From: Rhizobium sp. WYCCWR10014
GTDB taxonomy: Bacteria; Pseudomonadota; Alphaproteobacteria; Rhizobiales; Rhizobiaceae
Assembly (NCBI RefSeq): GCF_001657485.1
Contig: NZ_LXFU01000052.1
Location: 186,001-250,000, forward strand
Length of the DNA: 64,000 nt
Reading direction: 5' to 3'
The position numbers and the translations under genes were made by a program. Of this stretch, positions 26,137 to 34,629 are shown piece after piece (within the stretch, counting starts at the first letter, position 1; the number at the start of each line of letters is the position of its first letter). A model generated the notes under the pieces. It searched no databases and was not told the DNA's origin. It saw only the letters and a list, made by a program, of their open reading frames with translations.

Positions 26137-28074
26137 ATGGCCAAAGAAATACTGTCGCGTGGCGTCACCCGTCGCGCCGTGCTTGGTGGCATGGCTGGTG
26201 TCGCGGCGCTGTCTATCGCCGGTCGCGTGTCTGCCGCAGGCGGCGAAGCGCCGGCCCTTGCGCAGCTCGCCAAGGATGGAAAGCTGCCGCCGCTCGCCGA
26301 GCGCCTGCCGAAAAAGCCGATGGTCGTGACGCCGTTCGAGAAGGTCGGAACCTATGGCGGCTCGCTACGCCGCGGCCTTCGCGGTTCATCCGACCATAAC
26401 GGCATCCTGCGTATGGTCGGCAACCAGAGCCTTGTGCGCTGGAACCTCGATTTTACCGCTGTGCAGCCGAACCTGGCCGAGCGCTGGGAAGTCAGCGACG
26501 ACGCAACACAATTCACCTTCCATCTCATTGAAGGCGTGCGCTGGTCCGACGGTCATCCTTTTACTGCGGATGACGTCGTTTTCGCGATCGAAGACTGCGT
26601 CAAGAATACCGAGCTCTACAGCTCGACGCCGGCGCAGCTTGCTGTCGCCGGCAAGCCGGTCACGGTCGAGAAGGTCGACGACTATACGGTGAAGTTCACC
26701 TTTGCTGCGGCCAACGCGCTTTACCTGGAAAACCTCGCCACACCGCTTGGCCAGCATCCGACGCTGTTCCCGAAGCATTACTGCAGCCAGTTCCTGCCGA
26801 AATATAATCCCAATATCGAGGCCGATGCGAAGAAGGCCGGCGTCACCAGTTGGACGGAACTGTTCCGCAGCCGTTGCGGCGACATCGAGATCCCGTCGCG
26901 ATGGGGCAATGTCGATAAGCCGACGCTCGATCCATGGGTGGTCAAGGAGCCCTATGCCGGCGGCGCGACGCGCGTCGTCATGACCCGCAACCCTTATTTC
27001 TGGCAGGTCGATACCGAGGGCAACCAGCTCCCCTACATCGATGAAATCAACTTCGGCATCTCGCAGGATGTCGAATCGCTGATGCTGAACGTCATCTCGG
27101 GAAAGATCGACATCCAGGAACGTCACATCAGCGTTCTCGCTAACAAGCCGACGCTGTCCAAGAACATGGAAAAAGGCGACTATCGTCTGCTGACGCTCGT
27201 GCCTTCGGCCTCGCAACAGTGCCAGATCTACTTCAACATCACCCACAAAGATCCTGCCATGCGCAAGATGTTTGCCGACAAGGCGTTCCGGCAAGCGCTC
27301 TCGATCGGCATCAACCGCCAGGAGCTCATCGACATCGTCTATTTCGGACAGAGCGAGCCCTACCAGGCCGGGCCGCGTCCGACCCATCCCTGGTATAACG
27401 AGAAATACGCGCGCCAATTCACCGAATTTGACGCCGACAAGGCAGGCGCGATGCTCGATGAGGCCGGCTATAAGAAAGGCGGCGACGGTTTTCGCCTCCG
27501 ACCCGACGGCCAGAAAGTGTTCTTCTCGATCGACGTCATTCCGACGCTCTATCCCGATCTCGTCGATGCCCTGGAACTGGTCAAGGCGCATTGGGCTCAG
27601 ATCGGTATCGATATGAAGGTCAACACGATCGAGCGGGCGCTCTATTACACCCGCGGCGACGACAACGCCCATGATGCGGCGGTATGGCCGGGTCCTGGCG
27701 GTCTCGATCCGATGCTCGATCCGCGCGATTTCTTCGCCTTCCATCCGCAGGGTTCGCGTTACGCCATCCCGTGGACGCTTTGGTACACCTCCAACGGTGC
27801 ACGCGGCGAAGAACCACCGGAAAGCCAGAAGAAGCGCATGAAGCTCTTCGACGAAGCGCGTTCGACGGCCGATCTCGACAAGCGCGGTGCGATCATGAAG
27901 CAGATCTTCGACATCGCGGCCGAGGAATTCGAGACCGTCGGCCTTTGCCTTGCCGTCGGCGGCTTCGGCATCATCCGCAACAATCTGCGCAATGTCCCCG
28001 AGAAGGAGCCGGATAGCTGGTCGTGGCCTAATCCAGGACCTGCACTGCCGCAGCAATTCACCTTCACGAGTTGA
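26137..28074 (+). CDS. ABC transporter substrate-binding protein, SBP_bac_5, Tat-exported
   Basis: This 645-residue binding protein carries a twin-arginine signal (TRRAVLGG at residues 11-18, cleavage near VSA at 33). The family 5 fold is shown by NLAERWEVSDDATQFTFHL, GVRWSDGHPFTADDVVF and DKAFRQALSIGINRQEL. At about 645 residues it is longer than DppA, similar to the large family 5 proteins used for alpha-galactosides and other oligosaccharides in rhizobia. The start is the ATG at 26137, with AAAGGGAGG upstream. It opens the plus operon that ends with two enolase-superfamily enzymes, so a sugar-acid or oligouronide ligand is plausible. Confidence 0.9.
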   Translation: MAKEILSRGVTRRAVLGGMAGVAALSIAGRVSAAGGEAPALAQLAKDGKLPPLAERLPKKPMVVTPFEKVGTYGGSLRRGLRGSSDHNGILRMVGNQSLVRWNLDFTAVQPNLAERWEVSDDATQFTFHLIEGVRWSDGHPFTADDVVFAIEDCVKNTELYSSTPAQLAVAGKPVTVEKVDDYTVKFTFAAANALYLENLATPLGQHPTLFPKHYCSQFLPKYNPNIEADAKKAGVTSWTELFRSRCGDIEIPSRWGNVDKPTLDPWVVKEPYAGGATRVVMTRNPYFWQVDTEGNQLPYIDEINFGISQDVESLMLNVISGKIDIQERHISVLANKPTLSKNMEKGDYRLLTLVPSASQQCQIYFNITHKDPAMRKMFADKAFRQALSIGINRQELIDIVYFGQSEPYQAGPRPTHPWYNEKYARQFTEFDADKAGAMLDEAGYKKGGDGFRLRPDGQKVFFSIDVIPTLYPDLVDALELVKAHWAQIGIDMKVNTIERALYYTRGDDNAHDAAVWPGPGGLDPMLDPRDFFAFHPQGSRYAIPWTLWYTSNGARGEEPPESQKKRMKLFDEARSTADLDKRGAIMKQIFDIAAEEFETVGLCLAVGGFGIIRNNLRNVPEKEPDSWSWPNPGPALPQQFTFTS

Positions 28075-28085
28075 TTTTCGTCTTG

Positions 28086-28118
28086 AGCGCCGTGCCATCA
28101 GGTGCGGCGCTTTCTTTC
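28086..28118 (+). terminator. Terminator-like hairpin after the binding-protein gene
   Basis: AGCGCCG (28086-28092) pairs perfectly with CGGCGCT (28105-28111) over a 12-base loop and is followed by TTTCTTTC. This is a recognisable intrinsic terminator inside the operon, 12 bases after the binding-protein stop. It probably acts as a partial terminator that limits permease expression. Confidence 0.7.
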
Positions 28119-28135
28119 AGTTCGCCCCCCGAGAT

Positions 28136-28164
28136 GCCTTGCCGGCCCTGACGGCCGACAAGGC
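28136..28164 (+). promoter_or_regulatory. Second intercistronic hairpin
   Basis: GCCTTGCCGGCC (28136-28147) and GGCCGACAAGGC (28153-28164) form a 12-bp stem with one mismatch and a 5-base loop. It follows the terminator-like hairpin and precedes the permease start at 28198. It could protect the upstream binding-protein mRNA from 3' exonucleases. Confidence 0.6.
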
Positions 28165-28197
28165 CCGGGAGGCGGCGTTCAATGCAAGAGGCGCCTC

Positions 28198-29184
28198 ATG
28201 CTGGTCTTTATCGCCAAACGCTTCCTATGGATGATTCCATCGCTGTTTGCCGTCAGCTTCCTGGCTTTCGTCCTGATCCAGCTGCCGCCGGGCGATTATG
28301 TCACGACCTATATTGCGACGCTGGCAGCATCCAACGAGATCGTCGATCAGAACACGGCGGCGCAATTGCGTGAACGCTTCGGCCTCGGCGACCCGATGCT
28401 CGTGCAATATTTCAAATGGATATGGGGCATTCTCACACGCGGCGATTTCGGCATCTCCTTCGAATGGCAGCAGCCGGTCTCGGACCTGATCTGGGAGCGC
28501 ATGGCGCTGACGCTCGTTCTGGCCCTGTCGACATTGATCGCCACCTGGGCGATCGCCCTGCCGATCGGCGTCTTTTCCGCCGTGCGCAAATATTCGATCG
28601 GCGACTATTTCTTCACTGCCTTCACCTTCTTTGGCCTGGCCGTTCCGTCCTTCCTGCTGGCGCTGGTGCTGATGTACATCGCGGCGGTCGAATTCGGACA
28701 GGATGTCGGCGGGTTGTTTTCTCCGGAATATGAGAACGCGTCCTGGAGCTTCGCCAAGATGGTCGACCTCTTCTCGCATCTCTGGCTGCCCGTCATCATC
28801 CTTGCCGTCTCCTCGACGGCGAGCCTCATCCGCGTCATGCGCGCCAACATGCTCGATGAACTACCGAAGCCCTACGTCACAACGGCACGGGCAAAGGGTC
28901 TCTCGGAATTTCGGCTGCTGATGAAATATCCTCTGATGATCGCGCTCAATCCGTTCATCTCGACGATTGCCTGGCTGCTGCCCAACCTCATTTCCGGTTC
29001 GGTCGTCGTCGCCATCGTCCTCAATCTGCCGACGGCCGCACCTTTGCTGCTGCAGGCGCTGATGGCCCAGGACATGTATCTCGCCGGCGCCTTCGTTCTG
29101 CTGATCTGCGCGCTGACGCTGATAGGCTCTCTGATCAGCGATATCCTGCTTGCGCTGGTCGATCCCCGCATCCGGTTGGAATAG
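28198..29184 (+). CDS. Oligopeptide-type ABC transporter permease (OppB/DppB-like)
   Basis: This 328-residue membrane subunit begins MLVFIAKRFLWMIPSLFAVSFLAFVLIQLPPGDYV, the OppB-type first span. The EAA loop has MRANMLDELPKPYVTTARAKGL, and it ends in DILLALVDPRIRLE. I placed the start at the ATG at 28198, preceded by AGAGGCG; the frame opens 32 codons earlier but overlaps the two hairpins. About six hydrophobic spans are visible. It works with the permease at 29194 and the fused ATPase at 30323. Confidence 0.92.
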   Translation: MLVFIAKRFLWMIPSLFAVSFLAFVLIQLPPGDYVTTYIATLAASNEIVDQNTAAQLRERFGLGDPMLVQYFKWIWGILTRGDFGISFEWQQPVSDLIWERMALTLVLALSTLIATWAIALPIGVFSAVRKYSIGDYFFTAFTFFGLAVPSFLLALVLMYIAAVEFGQDVGGLFSPEYENASWSFAKMVDLFSHLWLPVIILAVSSTASLIRVMRANMLDELPKPYVTTARAKGLSEFRLLMKYPLMIALNPFISTIAWLLPNLISGSVVVAIVLNLPTAAPLLLQALMAQDMYLAGAFVLLICALTLIGSLISDILLALVDPRIRLE

Positions 29185-29193
29185 GAGCCTCAC

Positions 29194-30315
29194 GTGGTCG
29201 ACATCCCCATTACAAATATTCAGCCGGATCGCGCCGCCGTCGCATCGCAGTGGCAGCTCATCTGGTGGGCTTTCCGCCGCCATCGGCTGGCCATGGTGGC
29301 GCTTGTCGTCACCGTGCTGATGTATATCGTCGCCCTCATTCCCGGCTTCTTCGCCATCAACGATCCGTACCTGCAAAATGCACGGGCGACCTTTCACCCG
29401 CCACAGAAACTGCATCTGATCGATACTGAGAACGGGTTCTCCTTCGGCCCGCATTATTATCCGATGAAGCTGACCCGCGATCCGGAAACGCTGGCCGCCA
29501 TCTACAAGGAAGACACGACGAAGCGTGTCGATGTCCAGTTCTTCGGGCGCGGCTATGAATATTCGGTGTTCGGCCTGTTTAAGACCAACATCCATCTGAT
29601 CGCCTCGCCCGACAAGACGACGCCGCTGCTTCTCTTCGGCGCCGACAGGCTTGGACGCGATGTCTTCAGCCGAACGGTGCAGGGCTCGCAGATCTCGTTG
29701 TCGATCGGCCTCGTCGGTGTCTTCTTCTCGCTGATGCTCGGTATCGTGCTCGGCGGCATCTCGGGATATTACGGCGGCCGCATCGATTTCTTCCTGCAGC
29801 GGGTGATCGATTTCGTGCTGTCGCTGCCGACGATCCCGATCTGGCTTGCGATGGCCGCGGCGCTGCCGCAGGACTGGCCTGCGACGCTGCAATACATGAT
29901 GATCACGATCATCCTGTCGCTGACCGGCTGGGCGCAGCTCGCCCGCGTCGTTCGCGGCCGTTTCCTGTCCTTGCGCACCGAGGAATTCGTCGCCGCCGCG
30001 AGGCTCGATGGTGTTCGCGAAAGGCGCATCATCTTTCGCCACATGCTGCCGAGTTTCGCCAGCCATATCATCGCGTCGATCACGCTTGCTGTGCCGGCGA
30101 TGATCCTTGCCGAAACCTCTCTCTCCTTCCTGGGGCTAGGTCTGCAGCCGCCGACCATCTCCTGGGGCGTGCTTCTGCGCGAGGCCCAGAACATTCGCTC
30201 GATCGCCACTGCGCCATGGCTCTTTATGCCGGGCTGTGCCGTCGTGGTCGCCGTGATGGCGCTCAACCTTCTCGGCGACGGCCTGCGCGATGCGGCCGAC
30301 CCCTACAACAAATGA
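29194..30315 (+). CDS. Oligopeptide-type ABC transporter permease (OppC/DppC-like)
   Basis: This 373-residue membrane subunit starts at a GTG preceded by AGGAGCC. The first span is at about residues 30-50 (MVALVVTVLMYIVALIPGF). A large periplasmic insertion of roughly 100 residues follows, and then the OppC hallmark LLFGADRLGRDVFSRTVQGSQ, the EAA loop SLRTEEFVAAARLDGVRERRI and the ending LGDGLRDAADPYNK. The insertion makes it longer than a standard DppC, as in the transporters for large family 5 binding proteins. The 3' end overlaps the frame of the ATPase gene region but not its chosen start. Confidence 0.92.
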   Translation: MVDIPITNIQPDRAAVASQWQLIWWAFRRHRLAMVALVVTVLMYIVALIPGFFAINDPYLQNARATFHPPQKLHLIDTENGFSFGPHYYPMKLTRDPETLAAIYKEDTTKRVDVQFFGRGYEYSVFGLFKTNIHLIASPDKTTPLLLFGADRLGRDVFSRTVQGSQISLSIGLVGVFFSLMLGIVLGGISGYYGGRIDFFLQRVIDFVLSLPTIPIWLAMAAALPQDWPATLQYMMITIILSLTGWAQLARVVRGRFLSLRTEEFVAAARLDGVRERRIIFRHMLPSFASHIIASITLAVPAMILAETSLSFLGLGLQPPTISWGVLLREAQNIRSIATAPWLFMPGCAVVVAVMALNLLGDGLRDAADPYNK

Positions 30316-30322
30316 GGCCGGC

Positions 30323-32044
30323 ATGACCGATATCCTTCCTATTGCCGGCAGGCCGCTGTTGCAGGTGAAAAATCTGACGGTCGAGTTCCCTCTTCGCACC
30401 GGCGTCTTTCGCGCTGTCAGCGATCTGTCTTTCTCGATCGAGCCGGGCAAGACGCTCTGTGTCGTCGGCGAAAGCGGATCCGGCAAATCGGTGACGGCGC
30501 GTTCGATCCTGCAGATCGTCGATGCGCCCGGCCGCATATCCGGCGGATCGATCATATTGAACGATCAGAACGGCGGGTCGACCGATCTGACCAGCCTCAA
30601 TCCGCGCGGGCGTCAGATCCGAGCGATCCGCGGCCGCGACATCGCCATGATCTTCCAGGAGCCGATGTCGTCGCTGTCGCCGATCCACACGGTCGGCAAC
30701 CAGATCGTCGAGGCGCTTCGCCTTCACACCCGGATGAGCAAGGCAGAGGCGCGCGCGGAAGCCATATCGCTGCTCAGCCAAGTCGAAATTCCCTCGCCGG
30801 AAAAAGCGCTGGACCGCTATGCGTTTCAATATTCCGGCGGCATGCGCCAGCGCGCGATGATCGCCATGGCGCTCGCCTGCAAACCGCAGCTGCTGATCGC
30901 CGACGAGCCGACCACGGCGCTCGACGTGACGACGCAGGCCGAAATTCTCGACCTGATCGCCCGGCTGCAGAAGGCCAAGGGCATGGCCGTTCTCTTCATC
31001 ACGCATGATATGGGCGTCGTAGCGCAGATCGCCGACGATGTGCTGGTCATGCACAACGGCGTCGCCAAGGAATATGCGCCTGTCGAGCAGATCTTTCATG
31101 CGCCGAAAGACGACTATACCCGCATGCTGATCGGCTCGGTGCTGAAGCTGGAAGCGAAAGCCGAAATCCGGCTGGTGCGCCCGCCGCTCGACACGACGGC
31201 GCCACCGATCCTCGAACTCCGCAATGTATCGATGGATTTCGGCGAGGTAAAAGCGCTGGACGATGTTTCCATTTCGCTTCTGCCGGGCGAAACGCTCGGC
31301 ATCGTCGGCGAGAGCGGATCCGGCAAGACGACGATGGGTCGCTCGATCATGCGGCTGATCGATCCGACTGCAGGCGAAATCCTCTATCGCCGCGCCGACG
31401 GCGACATTATCGATCTGGCAACGGCAAAAGGTCAGACACTCGCCGCCGCAAGGCGGGAATTGCGGATGGTGTTTCAGGATCCTTTCGGCTCCCTCAACCC
31501 GCGCATGACCGTCTCCCAAATCATCGGCGAGCCGCTGCTCGTCAATGGCGTCGCAAAGGGGCGGGCGTTGGAGGAGCGCGTTTGCCACCTGATGGAGCAG
31601 GTTGGCCTCGACCCGAGGGCGCGCGAACGCTACCCGCACGCATTCTCCGGCGGCCAGCGTCAGCGCATCGGCATTGCCCGTGCCATCACGCTCAATCCGC
31701 GCGTCATCGTTGCCGATGAGGCAACCTCGGCACTTGACGTCTCGGTGCGCTCGCAGGTGCTCGATCTGTTGATGCGCCTGCAGGACGAACTCGGTCTCGC
31801 CTATATCTTCATCAGTCATGATATCGGCGTTATCCGCTACATGTGTGACCGTGTCGGCGTCATGTACAAAGGCCAGCTCGTCGAAATCGGTGACGCGGAG
31901 AAGGTCTGCCGCACACCCGAACATGCCTATACGCAGGCGCTCATATCAGCGATCCCGCGCCCCGATCCGCGTGATCGCGATCATTCGCGGCGTTTCCGAT
32001 ACGTCGCGCCGGACATATTGAAGAATGGGAGTTTTCAGCGATGA
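30323..32044 (+). CDS. ABC transporter ATP-binding protein, DppD-DppF fusion
   Basis: This 573-residue protein has two complete ATPase domains in tandem. The first has Walker A GESGSGKSV, a Q-loop at MIFQEPMSSLSPIHT, the signature YSGGMRQRAMIAMAL and LIADEPTTALD. The second has GESGSGKTT, MVFQDPFGSLNPRM, FSGGQRQRIGIARAI and IVADEATSALD. Two oddities are the V in place of S/T at the end of the first P-loop and DEAT in place of DEPT in the second Walker B; both occur in the family. The start at 30323 follows the permease stop by 7 bases. In contrast, the minus-strand importer nearby keeps the two ATPases as separate genes. Confidence 0.93.
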   Translation: MTDILPIAGRPLLQVKNLTVEFPLRTGVFRAVSDLSFSIEPGKTLCVVGESGSGKSVTARSILQIVDAPGRISGGSIILNDQNGGSTDLTSLNPRGRQIRAIRGRDIAMIFQEPMSSLSPIHTVGNQIVEALRLHTRMSKAEARAEAISLLSQVEIPSPEKALDRYAFQYSGGMRQRAMIAMALACKPQLLIADEPTTALDVTTQAEILDLIARLQKAKGMAVLFITHDMGVVAQIADDVLVMHNGVAKEYAPVEQIFHAPKDDYTRMLIGSVLKLEAKAEIRLVRPPLDTTAPPILELRNVSMDFGEVKALDDVSISLLPGETLGIVGESGSGKTTMGRSIMRLIDPTAGEILYRRADGDIIDLATAKGQTLAAARRELRMVFQDPFGSLNPRMTVSQIIGEPLLVNGVAKGRALEERVCHLMEQVGLDPRARERYPHAFSGGQRQRIGIARAITLNPRVIVADEATSALDVSVRSQVLDLLMRLQDELGLAYIFISHDIGVIRYMCDRVGVMYKGQLVEIGDAEKVCRTPEHAYTQALISAIPRPDPRDRDHSRRFRYVAPDILKNGSFQR

Positions 32045-33252
32045 AAATCACCGGGATCCGCACTTTTCTCATGCATGTCGGTCAGCCCGATCCCGCGAAC
32101 TGTGCTTCCGACCAACGTTCTGGCGGTGGCGCCTCCAAGCAGTTCGGCGGCACCAGAAACTGGCTCTTTCTGAAGATCGATACCGATGAGGGCATCACCG
32201 GCATCGGTGAATGCTCGGGCTGGCCGCGTGTTGTCGAGACGGCGATCCATGATCTCGCCCCACTGCTCATCGGCGAAGATCCGGCCCATATCGAACGGCT
32301 GTGGCAGAAGATGCATATCGCGATGATGGGCCATGGCATGCTCGGGACGGTCGGAGGCGGTGCGATGACCGGCATCGACATTGCGCTATGGGACATCAAG
32401 GGCAAGGCGCTCGGCGTGCCTGTCTGGATGCTGCTCGGCGGCAAGGTGCGCGAGCAGATCCCGATCTATTCGCATGCGAATACGCCCGAGCGCGCGCTTG
32501 CTCTTAAGGACCGCGGCATAAAGGCGATCAAGTGCGGCGGCGTCGCCGATCCGGTCCGCAAGGTTGCCGCGCTGCGTGACGCCGTCGGCGACGACATGGA
32601 CATCGCCATCGATCTGCATGGGCCGCCGTGGCTGACGCCTGCGGATGCCTGCCGGCTGGTGCGGGCGCTCGAACCCTATGAATTGATGTGGGTGGAAGAT
32701 CCGATCGCGCCGGAGAATATCGACGGCTACCGGCGCATCCGCGACGCAGCACATGTGCCGCTTGCCGCCGGCGAGCGTTCGGCGACCATCTTCGGCGAGC
32801 GTGAGCTCATCGAGAAGGAACTGGTCGACGTCATCCAGCCGGACACCGGCCGGGCTGGCGGCATCACCCAGATGAAGAAGATCGCGGCCATGGCCGAAGC
32901 CCATCATATCCAGATGGCGCCGCATTCGGGTTCGCTCGGGCCGGTGGCGGAATATGCGGCTTTGCATCTGCTTGCAGCGATCCCCAACGCCCTCATCCTT
33001 GAACGCCTCGACGATGATTGGGACGGCCGCCGCCAGACGATCGTGCCGCATCCGCAACAGGTCGACGGCTTGATCGCCGTTCCTGATGGCCCGGGACTTG
33101 GCTGCGATATCGACGAGGCCTTCGTGGCGCGCTTCCCCAGCAACGGCAATGTCTCGGTCCCGCAAAGTGCCGGTGCCTACAATCCCGGCACCGACAACGA
33201 GCATCTCTACGTGCAGACGCGCCAGTCGCGCCGCACCTATTTCAATCGCTAG
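32041..33252 (+). CDS. Enolase-superfamily dehydratase, mandelate racemase subgroup (first of tandem pair)
   Basis: This 403-residue enzyme has a capping domain (GEDPAHIERLWQKMH, GGGAMTGIDIALWDIKGKALG) and a barrel with predicted Mg2+ ligands D191 (IDLHGPP), E219 (WVEDP) and E245 (AAGERS). A general-base histidine is predicted in QMAPHSG (H295). The lysine end of the active site reads KAIKCGG instead of the usual KxK. Family reactions abstract the proton alpha to a carboxylate, usually dehydrating aldonic or aldaric acids. The start overlaps the ATPase stop by four bases. Substrate specificity (galactonate, galactarate, a lactone isomerisation or other) cannot be fixed from the sequence. Confidence 0.88.
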   Translation: MKITGIRTFLMHVGQPDPANCASDQRSGGGASKQFGGTRNWLFLKIDTDEGITGIGECSGWPRVVETAIHDLAPLLIGEDPAHIERLWQKMHIAMMGHGMLGTVGGGAMTGIDIALWDIKGKALGVPVWMLLGGKVREQIPIYSHANTPERALALKDRGIKAIKCGGVADPVRKVAALRDAVGDDMDIAIDLHGPPWLTPADACRLVRALEPYELMWVEDPIAPENIDGYRRIRDAAHVPLAAGERSATIFGERELIEKELVDVIQPDTGRAGGITQMKKIAAMAEAHHIQMAPHSGSLGPVAEYAALHLLAAIPNALILERLDDDWDGRRQTIVPHPQQVDGLIAVPDGPGLGCDIDEAFVARFPSNGNVSVPQSAGAYNPGTDNEHLYVQTRQSRRTYFNR

Positions 33253-33264
33253 AAGGACAGAAAG

Positions 33265-34452
33265 ATGAAGATCGACCGCATGCGGGTTTTCATGACCCGC
33301 GACAAGGACCGTCCGCGCGTGATCGTCGCGCTCGACACCGATGACGGGCTGACGGGTTGGGGCGAATGCTACAATCACGGCCCCGACAAGGCGCTGCCGC
33401 CGCTGCTCGATTATCTCTACGGATTTGTCTCCGGCCAGGACCCGACACGCGTGGAGTATCTCGTCAATCTGCTGATCCAGCAGAGCCGGTTTCCGCCGGG
33501 CGCGCTTGGCCTTGCCGCGATCTCCGCGCTCGATCACTGCCTGTGGGACCTTGCGGCCAAGGCGGTGAATGTCCCGGTCTACAAGCTGCTCGGCGGCGAA
33601 GTCCGCGACCGCATCAAGGTCTATGCCGGTGTCTATACCGCGCCGGATGCGCCGGCGGCCCGCGACGAATTCGATCGCCTCAAGGAGGGGTGGGGTTTCA
33701 CCGCCTTCAAGCTCAGCCCCTGGCGGATCGACATGCACTCCAACCGCTGGGGCAATGTCGTCAAAGCTTCGGCGGATTATTTCCGCTCGCTGCGCGAAAC
33801 GGTCAATGACGAATACGAGATCGCCTTCGACGCCCATGCGAAGATTTTCGAGCCGATCGCCGCTCGCCAGCTCGGCAATGCGCTGGCGCCTTATGATCCG
33901 CTGTTTTTCGAGGAGCCGCTGCGTCCTGAAAATATCGAGGCCTGGGGCGATCTGAAACAGGGGCTCAACTGCACGCTGGCGACCGGCGAGTCACTCTACA
34001 ACAGAAACGAGTTCCTGCGCCTGCTGCAGGTCAAGGGCGCGGACCTCATCCAGCCCGATATCTGCGTCGTCGGCGGCATCAGCGAAATGCGCCGCATCGC
34101 CACCCTCGCCGAAGCCTTCTTCGTCGGCGTGGCGCCGCACAACCCGATGGGACCGCTTGCGACGGCGGTCAATGTCCATTTTTCGGCGGCGGCACAGAAT
34201 TTCCGCATCCTCGAATACCGACTGCCGAAGGGACAGGCCTATGTCTATGGCGGCCTCGATATCGAGAAGCGGGAGGGGGAAACCCGCTATGTCGTCGATC
34301 CCTATCTGCCGAAGGACGGCTATCTGGAATTGCGTCCCGACCGGCCGGGCTGGGGCGTCGAAATGGACGAGAAGGCGATGGAAGAAGAAGGATACATCCA
34401 TTGGCAGCGGCGGGTGCCGAAGCGACCTGACGGCTCCTACGCCTTCGCCTGA
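33265..34452 (+). CDS. Enolase-superfamily dehydratase, mandelate racemase subgroup (second of tandem pair)
   Basis: This 395-residue enzyme has predicted Mg2+ ligands D189 (FDAHAK), E216 (FFEEPL) and E242 (ATGES), and a histidine in APHNPMGPL (H292), with FKLSP (K149) on the other face. The DAHAK...APHNPMGP pattern is the one seen in galactonate/mannonate-dehydratase-like members. It differs from the upstream enzyme at these positions, so the pair is not a recent duplication and probably acts on two acids or two stereoisomers. The start at 33265 has AAGGACAGAAAG upstream. It is the last gene of the operon. Confidence 0.88.
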   Translation: MKIDRMRVFMTRDKDRPRVIVALDTDDGLTGWGECYNHGPDKALPPLLDYLYGFVSGQDPTRVEYLVNLLIQQSRFPPGALGLAAISALDHCLWDLAAKAVNVPVYKLLGGEVRDRIKVYAGVYTAPDAPAARDEFDRLKEGWGFTAFKLSPWRIDMHSNRWGNVVKASADYFRSLRETVNDEYEIAFDAHAKIFEPIAARQLGNALAPYDPLFFEEPLRPENIEAWGDLKQGLNCTLATGESLYNRNEFLRLLQVKGADLIQPDICVVGGISEMRRIATLAEAFFVGVAPHNPMGPLATAVNVHFSAAAQNFRILEYRLPKGQAYVYGGLDIEKREGETRYVVDPYLPKDGYLELRPDRPGWGVEMDEKAMEEEGYIHWQRRVPKRPDGSYAFA

Positions 34453-34475
34453 GGATATTGCGCGCTTCAAAAATA

Positions 34476-34508
34476 GGAGCTGGCCGCCAGCATGGCCCGG
34501 CCAGCTCC
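34476..34508 (+). terminator. Hairpin at the end of the sugar-acid operon
   Basis: GGAGCTGGCCG (34476-34486) pairs perfectly with CGGCCAGCTCC (34498-34508) over an 11-base loop, 24 bases after the stop of the second enolase-family gene. No T-run follows, so it may need Rho or act mainly as a 3' stabiliser. It lies between convergent genes. Confidence 0.6.
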
Positions 34509-34525
34509 CGCAGGCGGACGCTTCT

Positions 34526-34629
34526 AGAGCAATTCCAGGAAAAGTGTGAAACGGTTTTCCGTCCGGAATTGCGTAAAAACAAAAGGTTAAGAGCGGTTCT
34601 GCGCTTCCGTGAAAAGCTGAACCGCTCTA
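34526..34629 (+). repeat. RIME-like double-palindrome repeat, most complete copy
   Basis: The first palindrome has CAATTCCAGGAAAA and TTTTCCGTCCGGAATTG around loop GTGTGAAACGG. The second pairs AGAGCGGTTC with GAACCGCTCT (34619-34628) perfectly. The linker contains GTAAAAACAAAAGG. The 104-base length and two large palindromes fit the description of rhizobial RIME elements. Its right end supplies most of the TAG stop codon of the FMN reductase gene on the minus strand. Confidence 0.8.

Noticed and set aside
26386..28098. Minus-strand open frame of 570 codons
   Set aside because: It is antisense to the Tat-exported binding protein, whose signal peptide and fold motifs are unmistakable.
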